The notes under the pieces are model-generated. The model was not told where the DNA came from. It was given only the letters and a program-made list of their open reading frames with translations, and searched no databases. A stretch of DNA of 64,000 nt from an uncultured Paracoccaceae bacterium (GTDB taxonomy: Bacteria; Pseudomonadota; Alphaproteobacteria; Rhodobacterales; Rhodobacteraceae), in contig CANMKB010000009.1 of NCBI GenBank assembly GCA_947498415.1, forward strand, positions 1 to 64,000. Direction: 5' to 3'. Position 1 is the first letter of the stretch. Every line of letters starts with the position of its first letter. Of the stretch, positions 26,759 through 35,208 are shown in pieces. The position numbers were made by a program, and so were the translations under genes.

Positions 26759-28315
26759 TTATTCAGAAACAACCAAGTCACCGAAGTAAGGGAAATTCAG
26801 CGCATTTACGATTTCAGCTGAATTCATACCTTCTTTGGAACCCCAAGCCAGATTCTGCCAGTGCAGCGGAATAAACGCGGATTCTGCATAAAGGATGCCC
26901 TCTAGCTTTTTCAGCGCTTCTGCACGTTTCGCAGGGTCTGTCTCGGTGTTGGACTGATCCATCAGATTGTCAGTCATCTCATTACAGTATGCGCCCGAGT
27001 TATACTGACCATTGCCAGAGTCGGCGTCAGGACATGCTGACAGGAACTGATGGAAGTTTGCAGAATCTTCGGTATCTGCGTGCCAGCCAATCATCATCAT
27101 GTCTGCTGCGCGTTCGTCAAACTTCGGCCAGTACTGTGCTTTTGGCATGGTCTGCAAATCTACGGTGATGTTGATCTGAGACAGCATAGACGCGACGGCC
27201 TGCGCGATACGATCATCGTTCACATAGCGATTGTTCGGCGCCATCATGGTGATGGAGAACCCATCGGCATAACCCGCGTCTTCCATCAACGCTTTGGCCT
27301 TTTCTAGGTCATAACGTGGTGTCAATGACGGGTCGTGGCCAAGGTAACCCTCAGGAGAGGCTTGACCTGCCACAGTCCCAAAGCCGCGCATGATACGATC
27401 AACGATACCAGAGTTGTTCACCGCATAGTCGATCGCCTGACGCACACGTGCGTCTTTAAACGCTTCGACCCGTTCTTGGTTCATCTGGAATGTGATGATC
27501 CGCGTCCCTGGCATTGTGATCAGCTCAACACCTGAGGCACCGTCAACGCGTTTCAGATCGGTTGGTGGCACGGGGGCGATAAAATCTACATCGCCGGACA
27601 GAAGAGCAGCAACACGTGTTGGGTCTTCTTTAATAGGCGTCAGGATAATTTCATCCACGTTGCCCGCATCGACATCCCAGTATGTGTCGTTGCGATCAAA
27701 GACCACTTTCACACCCTGCTCACGCTCGGTCACGATGAATGGGCCAGTGCCCGACATGTTGCGCGATGCAAAGCTGTCGCCGTGCTTTACGATTTCAGCT
27801 TTATCTTTGCCATCAGATGTAGAGCCTGAGTAATAGGCGCTATCCATCGCAAAGATGTAAGTCGCGGTATGCAGCACCAGCGGATAAGGCTCTGATGTTT
27901 TGAGATCGATGGTGTAATCATCGATCACTTCAACATCGGTAAACGGTGCAAAGATACCTTTGAAGTCTGCGGATTCTTTGATCCGGTCAAAGGTCCAGTC
28001 CACGTCTTTTGCGGTGAATGCGTTACCCGAATGGAACGTCACACCTTCGCGCAGCTTAAAACGCATCGTGGTCGGATCGATTTGCTCCCAGCTTTCGGCA
28101 AGACGTGCCTCAAATTGCAAATCTTGTGTCCAGCGGACGAGTGGATCGAATACCATATGAGACAGCTGCAGCGTACCGCCGGACAGTTGCTCATAAGGAT
28201 CCAAAGAAACCGGGTCAGCGTCATAAGCGACACGCACCGTGTTTTCTGCATAAGCGGCGCTAGAGAGCGACGCGATCAGCGCAGCAGTTGCCACGCCAGA
28301 GGCAAATTTAAACAT
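26759..28315 (-). CDS. Peptide ABC transporter substrate-binding protein (family 5)
   Basis: A protein of 518 residues from ATG 28315, preceded by GGGAG. The signal peptide MFKFASGVATAALIASLSSA is followed by a cut near AYAEN. The mature protein contains DADPVSLDPYEQLSGG, FKLREGVTFHSGNAFTAKDV and FDRNDTYWD, standard family 5 (PF00496) motifs. It should capture oligopeptides or a related solute in the periplasm for the four downstream genes. The ligand is not predictable. The gap 28316-28581 upstream contains its promoter and the 3' end of fbp; a small CCGCC/GGCGG hairpin at 28466-28484 is the only structure seen there. Confidence 0.92.
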   Translation of the reverse strand: MFKFASGVATAALIASLSSAAYAENTVRVAYDADPVSLDPYEQLSGGTLQLSHMVFDPLVRWTQDLQFEARLAESWEQIDPTTMRFKLREGVTFHSGNAFTAKDVDWTFDRIKESADFKGIFAPFTDVEVIDDYTIDLKTSEPYPLVLHTATYIFAMDSAYYSGSTSDGKDKAEIVKHGDSFASRNMSGTGPFIVTEREQGVKVVFDRNDTYWDVDAGNVDEIILTPIKEDPTRVAALLSGDVDFIAPVPPTDLKRVDGASGVELITMPGTRIITFQMNQERVEAFKDARVRQAIDYAVNNSGIVDRIMRGFGTVAGQASPEGYLGHDPSLTPRYDLEKAKALMEDAGYADGFSITMMAPNNRYVNDDRIAQAVASMLSQINITVDLQTMPKAQYWPKFDERAADMMMIGWHADTEDSANFHQFLSACPDADSGNGQYNSGAYCNEMTDNLMDQSNTETDPAKRAEALKKLEGILYAESAFIPLHWQNLAWGSKEGMNSAEIVNALNFPYFGDLVVSE

Positions 28316-28581
28316 TAGAATACTCCCGTTGGTTTTTTTATTGAGTTTAGTATTCATCGGGAGATCAGATGTGCAAATGCCGGTTTTGCATAACCTCATG
28401 CGCGGCACGAATAACGGTGTATTTCCAGTATGTTATGTTCAGACAGCCGGGATATTGACCGTCGACCGCCTAAATTATTGGCGGCTCGCATAGTCAAAAA
28501 CCAAGAACACTCATAAATTGAAATCGCAAGTGCAGCTCAGCAAGGCTCTTACTGAACTGCGTTTTTCAGGTCTGGACGAAG

Positions 28582-29589
28582 TTATTCAGAGTGATAGCGA
28601 TCCAGCAGATCAACCTCTTCAGAAGACCCTAAGATAACCGGCACACGTTGGTGCAGCTCAGTAGGGTCAACCTCCAAAATGCGGCCACCCCCAACAGAGG
28701 CTTTGCCACCAGCTTGCTCGATGATGAAACCCATTGGGTTCGCCTCATATAGCAGACGCAAACGCCCACCCATTGGGGCATTTTCGGAATCGCGCGGATA
28801 CAAGAACACACCGCCCCGGGTCAAAATGCGATGCACTTCGGCCACCATTGATGCGACCCACCGCATGTTAAAGCGCTTACCGCGCGGACCATCTACACCC
28901 ACAAGACATTCTTCGACATAACGTTGAACGGGGGCTTCCCAATACTTTTGACGGCTTGAGTTGATGGCATATTCTTGCGTTTGGGCAGGAACCTGCATGT
29001 CAGGGAACGTCAACAAAAACTCACCTGTGCCATTCAGGTGCGTAAATCCGTTCACGCCATGCCCTGTTGTGACAACAAGCGAGGTCGAAGGCCCATAAAG
29101 TGAATACCCAGCGCAAATTTGCTCGGTCCCTGCGATCAATACAGCTTCGTCGTTCAGCTCTGTCAGGTCTTCCTGAAGCTCGACGATGGAAAAGATCGAA
29201 CCGACAGAGATGTTCAGCTCGAGGTTTGATGACCCGTCGAGAGGATCGAAATAAATGATGTAGTCGCCCGCCTTGGCCTGATCTTTAAGCCAGACAACAT
29301 TGTCGAGCTCTTCAGACACCAATGCGGCAACACGGCTGCAATTGGCACAATGCAACATGAACTGATCGTTTGCGATCACATCCAGTTGCTTTTGCGTTTC
29401 ACCCTGCACATTGGTATCTTCGGTTGCGCCAAGCGTTCCGGCAAAAGCACCGCTGCGAATTTTATGAGAGATCGTTCGACACGCCGTCGCAATGTCTTCG
29501 AGTAAAAAGATGAGATCCTTTGGCGTGCCGTGATTACGATGCTCACGCAACAAAAATTGACGGAACGTCAGCTGGTCATCTGTAGTCAT
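28582..29589 (-). CDS. fbp: Class I fructose-1,6-bisphosphatase
   Basis: A protein of 335 residues. The metal-binding DPLDGSSN motif lies at about 114-121, with SEELDN before it (about 92-97), and the C-terminal FLYPRDSENAPMGGRLRLLYE is the class I FBPase sugar-phosphate site. The enzyme hydrolyses fructose-1,6-bisphosphate to fructose-6-phosphate in gluconeogenesis. It lies 39 bases after otnI on the same strand and seems to be the last gene of the otnK-otnC-otnI-fbp operon. The upstream genes produce DHAP, so placing FBPase here makes metabolic sense. Confidence 0.94.
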   Translation of the reverse strand: MTTDDQLTFRQFLLREHRNHGTPKDLIFLLEDIATACRTISHKIRSGAFAGTLGATEDTNVQGETQKQLDVIANDQFMLHCANCSRVAALVSEELDNVVWLKDQAKAGDYIIYFDPLDGSSNLELNISVGSIFSIVELQEDLTELNDEAVLIAGTEQICAGYSLYGPSTSLVVTTGHGVNGFTHLNGTGEFLLTFPDMQVPAQTQEYAINSSRQKYWEAPVQRYVEECLVGVDGPRGKRFNMRWVASMVAEVHRILTRGGVFLYPRDSENAPMGGRLRLLYEANPMGFIIEQAGGKASVGGGRILEVDPTELHQRVPVILGSSEEVDLLDRYHSE

Positions 29590-29628
29590 TCTAAAATCCC
29601 TTTGCCTTTGCAGGCACTGTCTATGTGA

Positions 29629-30399
29629 TCAATAGGGAAGAACCAACCACTCTAATGTATCCTCTGTACGACCATTTGTCCGATATTCGGCGCCAAGTGG
29701 CACTTTGTATCCAAGTTCACGAATATGGCTAAAAATATGGGCGTAGTTCAGCTCACCCTGATCCGGCCTTCCTCGTGCGGGAACACCTGCAAATTGGATA
29801 TGCCCAATCAACGGCAACAAGCTTGTTAACCTGTTGGTCAGATCACCCTCCATGAGCTGCACATGGTAGCAGTCAAACATCAACTTCAGGTTCTTGGCAC
29901 CAACTTGGTTGATGATCTCGACCGCCTGGGCCGTCGTTTTTAAGAAGTAGTTGGGTGCATCATATTTATTCAACGGTTCAATCAGGATTGTAACCCCGTG
30001 CGGTTCGGCACGCTGACATGCATATGAAAGATTTCTGAGAAACGCATCATGGGCCGCTGCACCAGAAGCATGGCCTGCCATCACATGAATATTGGATGCC
30101 CCAATCGCGATCGCATAGGCCAAAGCCTCATCTATCGCGTCCCGCGCGGCCTGTTCTTTACCGGGCACGGCGGACAACCCCATGTCCCCGGCGGCCACAT
30201 CTCCGCGGCGCGTGTTAAGGCCCAACATCACTAAGCCTGTTTTCGCCAAGACCGCGTGTACATCTGCGGCGGGCACGTCATAGGGCCAATGACATTCCAC
30301 AGCGTCAAACCCGGCCAGCTTGGCGGCAGGGATCGCCTCAAGCAGTGAAAGTTCGGACCAAAGAAATCCAAGATTTGCTGAAAATTTTAGTCGTTCCAT
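29629..30399 (-). CDS. otnI: 2-oxo-tetronate isomerase
   Basis: A protein of 256 residues of the hydroxypyruvate isomerase/TIM-barrel group. Conserved features include FSANLGFLWSE at the N-terminus, GFDAVECHWPYD, IEPLNKYD (metal-binding Glu at about 140) and MFDCYHVQ. In the D-threonate/L-threonate/D-erythronate pathways OtnI converts 2-oxo-tetronate to 3-oxo-tetronate, the substrate of OtnK. The gene overlaps otnC by 13 bases. Hydroxypyruvate isomerase (Hyi) is the close alternative; the otnC and otnK neighbours favour OtnI. Confidence 0.85.
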   Translation of the reverse strand: MERLKFSANLGFLWSELSLLEAIPAAKLAGFDAVECHWPYDVPAADVHAVLAKTGLVMLGLNTRRGDVAAGDMGLSAVPGKEQAARDAIDEALAYAIAIGASNIHVMAGHASGAAAHDAFLRNLSYACQRAEPHGVTILIEPLNKYDAPNYFLKTTAQAVEIINQVGAKNLKLMFDCYHVQLMEGDLTNRLTSLLPLIGHIQFAGVPARGRPDQGELNYAHIFSHIRELGYKVPLGAEYRTNGRTEDTLEWLVLPY

Positions 30400-31037
30400 T
30401 CCACATCAAACTTATTGACCAATTTAATAATGTTCGCCTGGCTAATCTGCATGGCGTGCATTCCTTTGGTCATCATCGCAAGTCGTGCGGTATCTTCAAG
30501 CTCTTCTATTGCATTGCACGCGGATTCTACGTCTTTTCCGGCCACAACAGGCCCATGATTGGCAAGCATCACCGCGCTGCGCTTGCCAGCCAATCCGCGC
30601 ACGGCATCGCCCATGGCCGGGTCTCCGGGTAAGAAAAATGGCAAGAGCTTCACCTTTCCCAGCTTCATGATCGCATAAGGCGTCAGGGGTGGTAGAAAAT
30701 TGTCTTCATCGGCATCTGCTAAAAGAGACAAGGCGACGGCGTGACAACTGTGAAGATGGACAACTGCCCCCGCACTACTGCGCGTGTCATAAAACGCTGA
30801 ATGCAGTGGCATTTCTTTTGTCGGAGGATCGCCATCGATCCGCGTTCCAACCGCATCAAAGCGGCTAAGCCTGCCCGGGTCCAGCCGACCAAAACTTGCG
30901 CCGGTTGGAGACACCAACAGTCCGCCATCAGATGTGCGTGCCGAAATATTACCGGTGCTGCCACCCGTTAAACCACGATCAAACATCGATTTGGCCAGCA
31001 AACATATCTGCTCTCTTAAACGGCTTTCTTCACTCAT
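30387..31037 (-). CDS. otnC: 3-oxo-tetronate 4-phosphate decarboxylase (class II aldolase family)
   Basis: A protein of 216 residues of the class II aldolase/adducin family (PF00596). GLTGGSTGNISAR (about 19-31), the His pair in VVHLHSCHAVALS (about 92-104) and the downstream ANHGPVVAG form the Zn site and active centre. In this context it should decarboxylate 3-oxo-tetronate 4-phosphate to DHAP. It shares a 4-base ATGA overlap with otnK and overlaps otnI, so all three are translationally coupled. Confidence 0.88.
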   Translation of the reverse strand: MSEESRLREQICLLAKSMFDRGLTGGSTGNISARTSDGGLLVSPTGASFGRLDPGRLSRFDAVGTRIDGDPPTKEMPLHSAFYDTRSSAGAVVHLHSCHAVALSLLADADEDNFLPPLTPYAIMKLGKVKLLPFFLPGDPAMGDAVRGLAGKRSAVMLANHGPVVAGKDVESACNAIEELEDTARLAMMTKGMHAMQISQANIIKLVNKFDVEWND

Positions 31038-32305
31038 GCGGGGTCCAGCGCATTCAGCGCCGCTTCAAAGAATTTCTCATCTCCAAAGTTACCTGACTTC
31101 AGGGCCAAAGCCATCTGACGGCCATCACTTTGGGCAAAGCACCATGGTACACCCGCAGCAATCTCTGAACCGACGTTCATTTGGGTTACATCTAAGGCTT
31201 GGGTCACAGCGCCCGATGTTTCCCCACCCGCCACCACAAACCTGCTAACGCCAAGGGTTAGAGCCTGTTTCGCCACCGCAGCCAGCGCCTGTTCTATCAA
31301 TGCTCCCGCGGCTTCGCGCCCTAATGTCGCTTGGCTGGCGGCAACCTCGCTTGGATCAGCGGTCGCATAAACAAGTGGGGCTCGGCCGAAATCTTGATCA
31401 GAGACCCAATTCTGTAATTCGCCAAGACCTTCATTTGCCAAAGTGATCGGATTGATTCGATAGGATGGCCGGCCCTGCTGAAGGTAACGGGCGACCTGCG
31501 CATTTGTCATCGCCGAACAGCTGCCCGAAAGCACAAGAGCCCCCTGCCCTACTTGCGGAGGTTCAAATTGCTGCGTTGTATCTGGCAGCACACCCATGGT
31601 GTGATAGATATCGGGCAGTGGCATCGCAACGGCTGAGCCACCCGTGATCAGCACCATGTCTCTGCAGGCTTGTGCAATAGCCCGCAAGTTTCGCTGCGTG
31701 ATGGCATCGACAACCACATGCGATATGCCTTGATGTTTCAAAGCACTTAACGCCAATTCAATCTGGGAACTCCCTCCCGTCACGACAGGGTGACCAATGC
31801 TGCCAACTGTCTGTGTCACTTGCTCAGAAAGCAGCCGCACCAAATTACTATCGGTCATAGGTGTCAGCGGATGATGCCGCATCGGGCTTTCGGCAAGGGG
31901 CTGATCATTCACAAACAAATTTGCCATATAGACCGAGCGCCCATTCTCTGGAAATGCCGGACAGTAAATCGTTTGGTTCACATTCAGCTCTTGCATCATC
32001 ATTTCAGAAACAGGGCCGATGTTGCCGGTGGGTGTTGAATCAAATGTGGAACAGTACTTAAAGAAGAACCGCTGGGTTCCGACGCCTTTGAGCCACTGCA
32101 AAGCCTGACGCGTTTCGGCCACGGCCCGCTCAACTGGTGCAGTTCGACTTTTAAGAGCGATGACTTCAAATGGCGCAGAAGCATTCTCTTCTACTTTAGG
32201 CACGCCAATATGTAGTGAAACAGGGACGCCACTTCTGGCTAGCAATCCTGCGATGTCAGTCGCCCCAGTAAAGTCATCTGCAATTGCGCCGAAGTATGTT
32301 TTCAT
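31034..32305 (-). CDS. otnK: 3-oxo-tetronate kinase
   Basis: A protein of 423 residues, full length for the DUF1537/four-carbon acid sugar kinase family (PF07005 and PF17042). The N-terminal GAIADDFTGATDIAGLLARSG is the family signature, and the C-terminal domain carries VAGGETSGAVTQAL. The enzyme phosphorylates 3-oxo-tetronate. It is the first gene of the operon. No 4-phosphate-independent dehydrogenase (LtnD/DtnK/DenD) is encoded in the window, so entry into the pathway must depend on a gene elsewhere. An 11-bp imperfect inverted repeat lies just upstream. Confidence 0.9.
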   Translation of the reverse strand: MKTYFGAIADDFTGATDIAGLLARSGVPVSLHIGVPKVEENASAPFEVIALKSRTAPVERAVAETRQALQWLKGVGTQRFFFKYCSTFDSTPTGNIGPVSEMMMQELNVNQTIYCPAFPENGRSVYMANLFVNDQPLAESPMRHHPLTPMTDSNLVRLLSEQVTQTVGSIGHPVVTGGSSQIELALSALKHQGISHVVVDAITQRNLRAIAQACRDMVLITGGSAVAMPLPDIYHTMGVLPDTTQQFEPPQVGQGALVLSGSCSAMTNAQVARYLQQGRPSYRINPITLANEGLGELQNWVSDQDFGRAPLVYATADPSEVAASQATLGREAAGALIEQALAAVAKQALTLGVSRFVVAGGETSGAVTQALDVTQMNVGSEIAAGVPWCFAQSDGRQMALALKSGNFGDEKFFEAALNALDPA

Positions 32306-32320
32306 TTAAATCCACCTCAC

Positions 32321-32350
32321 ATTAACGCATACAGTAACTTATGCATTAAT
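32321..32350. promoter_or_regulatory. Inverted repeat upstream of otnK, probable operator
   Basis: ATTAACGCATA and TATGCATTAAT form 11-base arms with one mismatch around an 8-base spacer. The element lies 16 bases before the otnK start codon, a typical place for a repressor site. No regulator gene is adjacent. The rest of 32351-32588 shows no further gene. Confidence 0.5.
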
Positions 32351-32588
32351 CGGTTTCAACAGTATTTAGACAATAGCCTTGGACGTATCTCGTTCGCCGT
32401 ATTCAAATGACAGTGGGATTTTAGGATGAGAATGAGAGGCGATGCTCTGCGGTGCAAAAAACAAAAATATACAGAAATACTCTCGAAGCCATGCGGAGGG
32501 GCAAAGTATGGGATGGCTCGGATAGCCTAAACTCTAACAAGTATTTTGAGAGGTTTTTGTTTTGATAACAGCTGATTATCAAATTTGA

Positions 32589-32664
32589 TGGTGCCCCCAC
32601 ACGGACTCGAACCGCGGACCTACTGATTACAAATCAGTTGCTCTACCAGCTGAGCTATAGGGGC
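32589..32664 (-). tRNA. tRNA-Thr (anticodon UGU)
   Basis: On the minus strand the acceptor stem GCCCCTA pairs with TGGGGGC, with discriminator A and encoded CCA at 32589-32591. The D arm is GCTC...GAGC. The anticodon stem ACTGA/TCAGT encloses TTTGTAA, giving anticodon TGT. The T arm has CGCGG-TTCGAGT-CCGTG. The cloverleaf is complete, so the gene should be functional. It decodes ACA and other Thr codons. It lies between the otn operon and the repABC module, with no integrase nearby. Confidence 0.97.
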
Positions 32665-32787
32665 ACTGGGCGTTGAATTAGACCAAGCTGCAGAGGTGTG
32701 CAAGACCGGAATTTCAATAATTCGAAACTTTTTTTGCGCAGAGCTTTTCGTCAGTATTTGGCGCTTTACCCCCCTGCCCTTTCATTG

Positions 32788-32803
32788 GTTGACAGCTGTC
32801 AAC
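32788..32803. other. parS-like centromere site 1
   Basis: GTTGACAGCTGTCAAC is a perfect 16-base palindrome and fits the repABC parS pattern GTTNNNNGCNNNNAAC. It lies 36 bases downstream of the repC stop. It is expected to bind RepB for partition. Confidence 0.75.
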
Positions 32804-32827
32804 TCTAGACATGCCATTCTTTAGGAA

Positions 32828-32843
32828 GTTGACAGCCGTCAAC
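32828..32843. other. parS-like centromere site 2, overlapping the repC stop codon
   Basis: GTTGACAGCCGTCAAC differs from site 1 at one base and lies across the repC stop codon (32839-32841). It is 24 bases from site 1, so the two form a pair. The overlap constrains both coding end and RepB binding. Confidence 0.7.
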
Positions 32844-34041
32844 AAACCGCTGGACTTTGTTTTGCAAGCAAGGCTCGCAACATGGGCCAAACACTGAACT
32901 TCCCTTCTTCGGCTTTTCGAACCAGAGTTCTTAGATATCCGCCAGGGTTGCGAATTTCTGATGACCGTTGAAGAATACACGCCAAGGCAACCGATGCTGT
33001 TTCATGCCCCATCACTTTCATGCTGTGATGCCAAACGTTTGAATCGATCCCAAGCATTGGATGTAAGAAATGTGCCGTTTCGACAAGCTGATGTGCATTC
33101 CTAAGCCCTTCTTGGGCATAAGGTTGAATGTCTGGGCATGCCTTGAGTACCAAAGTCATTGGTACCTTTTGAATTTCATCCTTTGAGTTTGATGGTGAAC
33201 TTTCTTTACAGCTTTCCGTCGTTTCAGAATCTAAAGAATCTTTATTTGAATTCTGTATGTGGCGCTCATTTTGAATGTCACAGGCGTCCATTTTAGCTGT
33301 TTCCACGTCTGCTGGGTCTGATTTCGGCAGAGCGCTTTCGATCCAGTTTTGGCATTGCAGCAGGCAATTATGCAGCGCGTCACAGATTGAATTGATATCG
33401 ATGAGTGTGAGTTTACGGCGCAACCGCTTTTGAACAGTGAGTAACGCCTGCTCAAGGGAACTCCATTCTCCAGCCAGTGATGACTGTCGAGCGAACTCAA
33501 GCAGCTTCCAGCAATCCCGTTTAAGGAGCCCTGCCCGTTCACGTGCCCGCTTGAGCTCAGCTTGTGAACGCATCTCTGCTTGCGCAGTTTCTTTGATGCG
33601 ATCCGCATGAACTAACAAGGGCCGCAGATCAAAGCCAAAGGCATGGGTCACCGTACCTTCGGAACGTACGGCATAGCGTTTGCCATTTGGGCTATCGTGC
33701 CTAGACACAAGACCCGCCTTTACCAAGGTTGCGATATTGCGACGCAACGTGCTGTCTGGCATGCCGTGGCAGCGGCTGGCCAATGTGCGGTTGGACGGAA
33801 ACACAACAAGCGCAGGTGCGTCACTTAAAGTGTCACCCTTGTGAAAAGACAGCAGCGCGTTCAGTACGGTTAACGCGCTTGCATTCAAGCCAAAGTGAGT
33901 TTTCGCCGTGGTTACGTCGCGAAGCATGTCCCATTTGTTGACGGCTGCCAACGAGACTTGTGCCCGCGCCTGTCGTGCACGTGCGATCAGGCCAGACGTC
34001 ACCGGCCGCTGCCCAAAGGGCGTCGTTGTCAAAACTTCCAT
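32839..34041 (-). CDS. repC: Replication initiator RepC
   Basis: A protein of 400 residues, the usual length of RepC. The N-terminal winged-helix part shows GLNASALTVLNALLSFHKGD, VFPSNRTLASRCHGMPDSTLRRNIA and LVSRHDSPNGKRYA, all typical of RepC. The middle (about 245-290) is polar and AT-rich in DNA, the region that usually carries the replication origin. The C-terminal part has NPGGYLRTLVRKAEEGKFSV. RepC starts replication of repABC replicons. It follows repB by 213 bases that encode the antisense ctRNA. The gene order repA-repB-repC is canonical. Confidence 0.93.
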   Translation of the reverse strand: MEVLTTTPFGQRPVTSGLIARARQARAQVSLAAVNKWDMLRDVTTAKTHFGLNASALTVLNALLSFHKGDTLSDAPALVVFPSNRTLASRCHGMPDSTLRRNIATLVKAGLVSRHDSPNGKRYAVRSEGTVTHAFGFDLRPLLVHADRIKETAQAEMRSQAELKRARERAGLLKRDCWKLLEFARQSSLAGEWSSLEQALLTVQKRLRRKLTLIDINSICDALHNCLLQCQNWIESALPKSDPADVETAKMDACDIQNERHIQNSNKDSLDSETTESCKESSPSNSKDEIQKVPMTLVLKACPDIQPYAQEGLRNAHQLVETAHFLHPMLGIDSNVWHHSMKVMGHETASVALACILQRSSEIRNPGGYLRTLVRKAEEGKFSVWPMLRALLAKQSPAVC

Positions 34042-34125
34042 TTAATTGTCACGAGACAAAGAATTTCCGCCCGCCGGAGTCCGACGCCTGTTGACTTCCA
34101 TCAACATGAACCACTAGATTCGGAG

Positions 34126-34194
34126 GTGCTAAAACTCGAATTAGGGCCTCTCGGGATGATCTCGCCAAAGATCGTTTTGGGGGGCTTTAATTTT
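34126..34194 (+). ncRNA. Counter-transcribed RNA (inc-alpha type) between repB and repC
   Basis: On the plus strand TTGACT (34090-34095) and TAGATT (34114-34119) are 18 bases apart and form a clear promoter. About 25 bases later a hairpin begins: GCCTCTCGGGATGATCT (34145-34161) can pair over 17 positions, with several G-U pairs, with 34168-34184. A TTTAATTTTT tail follows. The RNA would run opposite to repABC and end inside the repB-repC gap, exactly where the incompatibility ctRNA of repABC plasmids lies. Such RNAs repress repC expression. The exact 5' end is estimated. Confidence 0.8.
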
Positions 34195-34254
34195 TACTCT
34201 GTCTGTTTGTGCCTCCTTAGGTGTCTGCTCGTTGTTATGCGGGTTTCCCGCTTG

Positions 34255-35208
34255 TTATTCGTCGCTACCAGATTTCCAGTTGCGATGAATGCCTGACAGA
34301 TTTTGCAACAGCCAGTCGCTAAACCCATCGGAATTTTCGTTCAGCGTGACGTTCATTTTGCCACCCTGCCAAGAGACGCGGGCAAAATCCTTGCCCTCGG
34401 CGTCTTTCAGAATATGTGCCGTTTTCACCTTTTGAGGCGCTTCTTTTTTAACGTGAACTTTGGCCTGCAATGCTTCGAGCAAGGTTTTGAACCTTTGATC
34501 GGATTGAGGTGAAGTGCCCACGAGTTTCAGAGCGGCGGCCGTGTCGGTTCCGCTTTTCTGCATCAAGGTCGACAGCGACAGCCAGCGATCACGCCCAACA
34601 GAAGGGGCAGGGCCAATCGCTTCGATCAATTCAACGGCAATCAACTCTGCCACGGTCAACATGCGAGAGATTACGGTTTTGTCGACGTGAAGTGCATCGC
34701 CGATCACCTTTCGCTCATATCCGGCCTCTTGCATTTGACGAGCGAAGTTCGCGCGCTCAATAAAGGTGAGGTCTTTTCGAGCAGTGTTTTCCTGACCCTG
34801 GGCGATAATCAATGCACGATCGTCTAAGTCACGAATAAGCGCTTTGGCAGGCTGCCCAAGGTCACGCAAGGCCCGAAGGCGGCGGCGGCCATAGACCACC
34901 TGAAAACGATCTGCTTGTTCGGGGTGGGGCCTTAGCAAAATAGGTACTTGTTGGCCGTATTCCCGAATGGATTCAACCAAAGCGATGTGATCGGCATCTT
35001 GGGGTTCTAAGCGATCCGCAACACCGGCCAAATCGATCAAGTCAACGTCGATTTCGCTCACCGAACGGCTTTTGAGCTCTGCAATGGATTGGCTGACCGC
35101 ACCAATTGCGCCTTTTTGATACCGGGGCGACGCTGTTTTGAGGGCAGGGGAGGCGGGTTGGTCTTGCCGGGTGTCCATAAGGCCTTTGAGTAGGTTCTTA
35201 CGTGCCAT
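34255..35208 (-). CDS. repB: Partition protein RepB (ParB family)
   Basis: A protein of 317 residues. The N-terminal RKNLLKGLMD is typical of RepB proteins. The ParB core has ILLRPHPEQADRFQVVYGRRRLRA (in two blocks here: ILLRPHPEQ and VVYGRRRLRALRDLG, about 95-122), followed by a helix-turn-helix ERKVIGDALHVDKTVISRML. It should bind the parS-like sites at 32788, 32828 and 36677 and work with RepA. Its start overlaps the repA stop by 11 bases. Confidence 0.94.
   Translation of the reverse strand: MARKNLLKGLMDTRQDQPASPALKTASPRYQKGAIGAVSQSIAELKSRSVSEIDVDLIDLAGVADRLEPQDADHIALVESIREYGQQVPILLRPHPEQADRFQVVYGRRRLRALRDLGQPAKALIRDLDDRALIIAQGQENTARKDLTFIERANFARQMQEAGYERKVIGDALHVDKTVISRMLTVAELIAVELIEAIGPAPSVGRDRWLSLSTLMQKSGTDTAAALKLVGTSPQSDQRFKTLLEALQAKVHVKKEAPQKVKTAHILKDAEGKDFARVSWQGGKMNVTLNENSDGFSDWLLQNLSGIHRNWKSGSDE

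Noticed and set aside
32306..32800. Integrative element at the tRNA-Thr gene
   Set aside because: No integrase, no repeat of the tRNA 3' end and no cargo genes were seen on either side.
34089..34104. A fourth parS site (GTTGACTTCCATCAAC)
   Set aside because: The arms fit but the central GC is missing and the palindrome is broken, so it was only mentioned as a near match.
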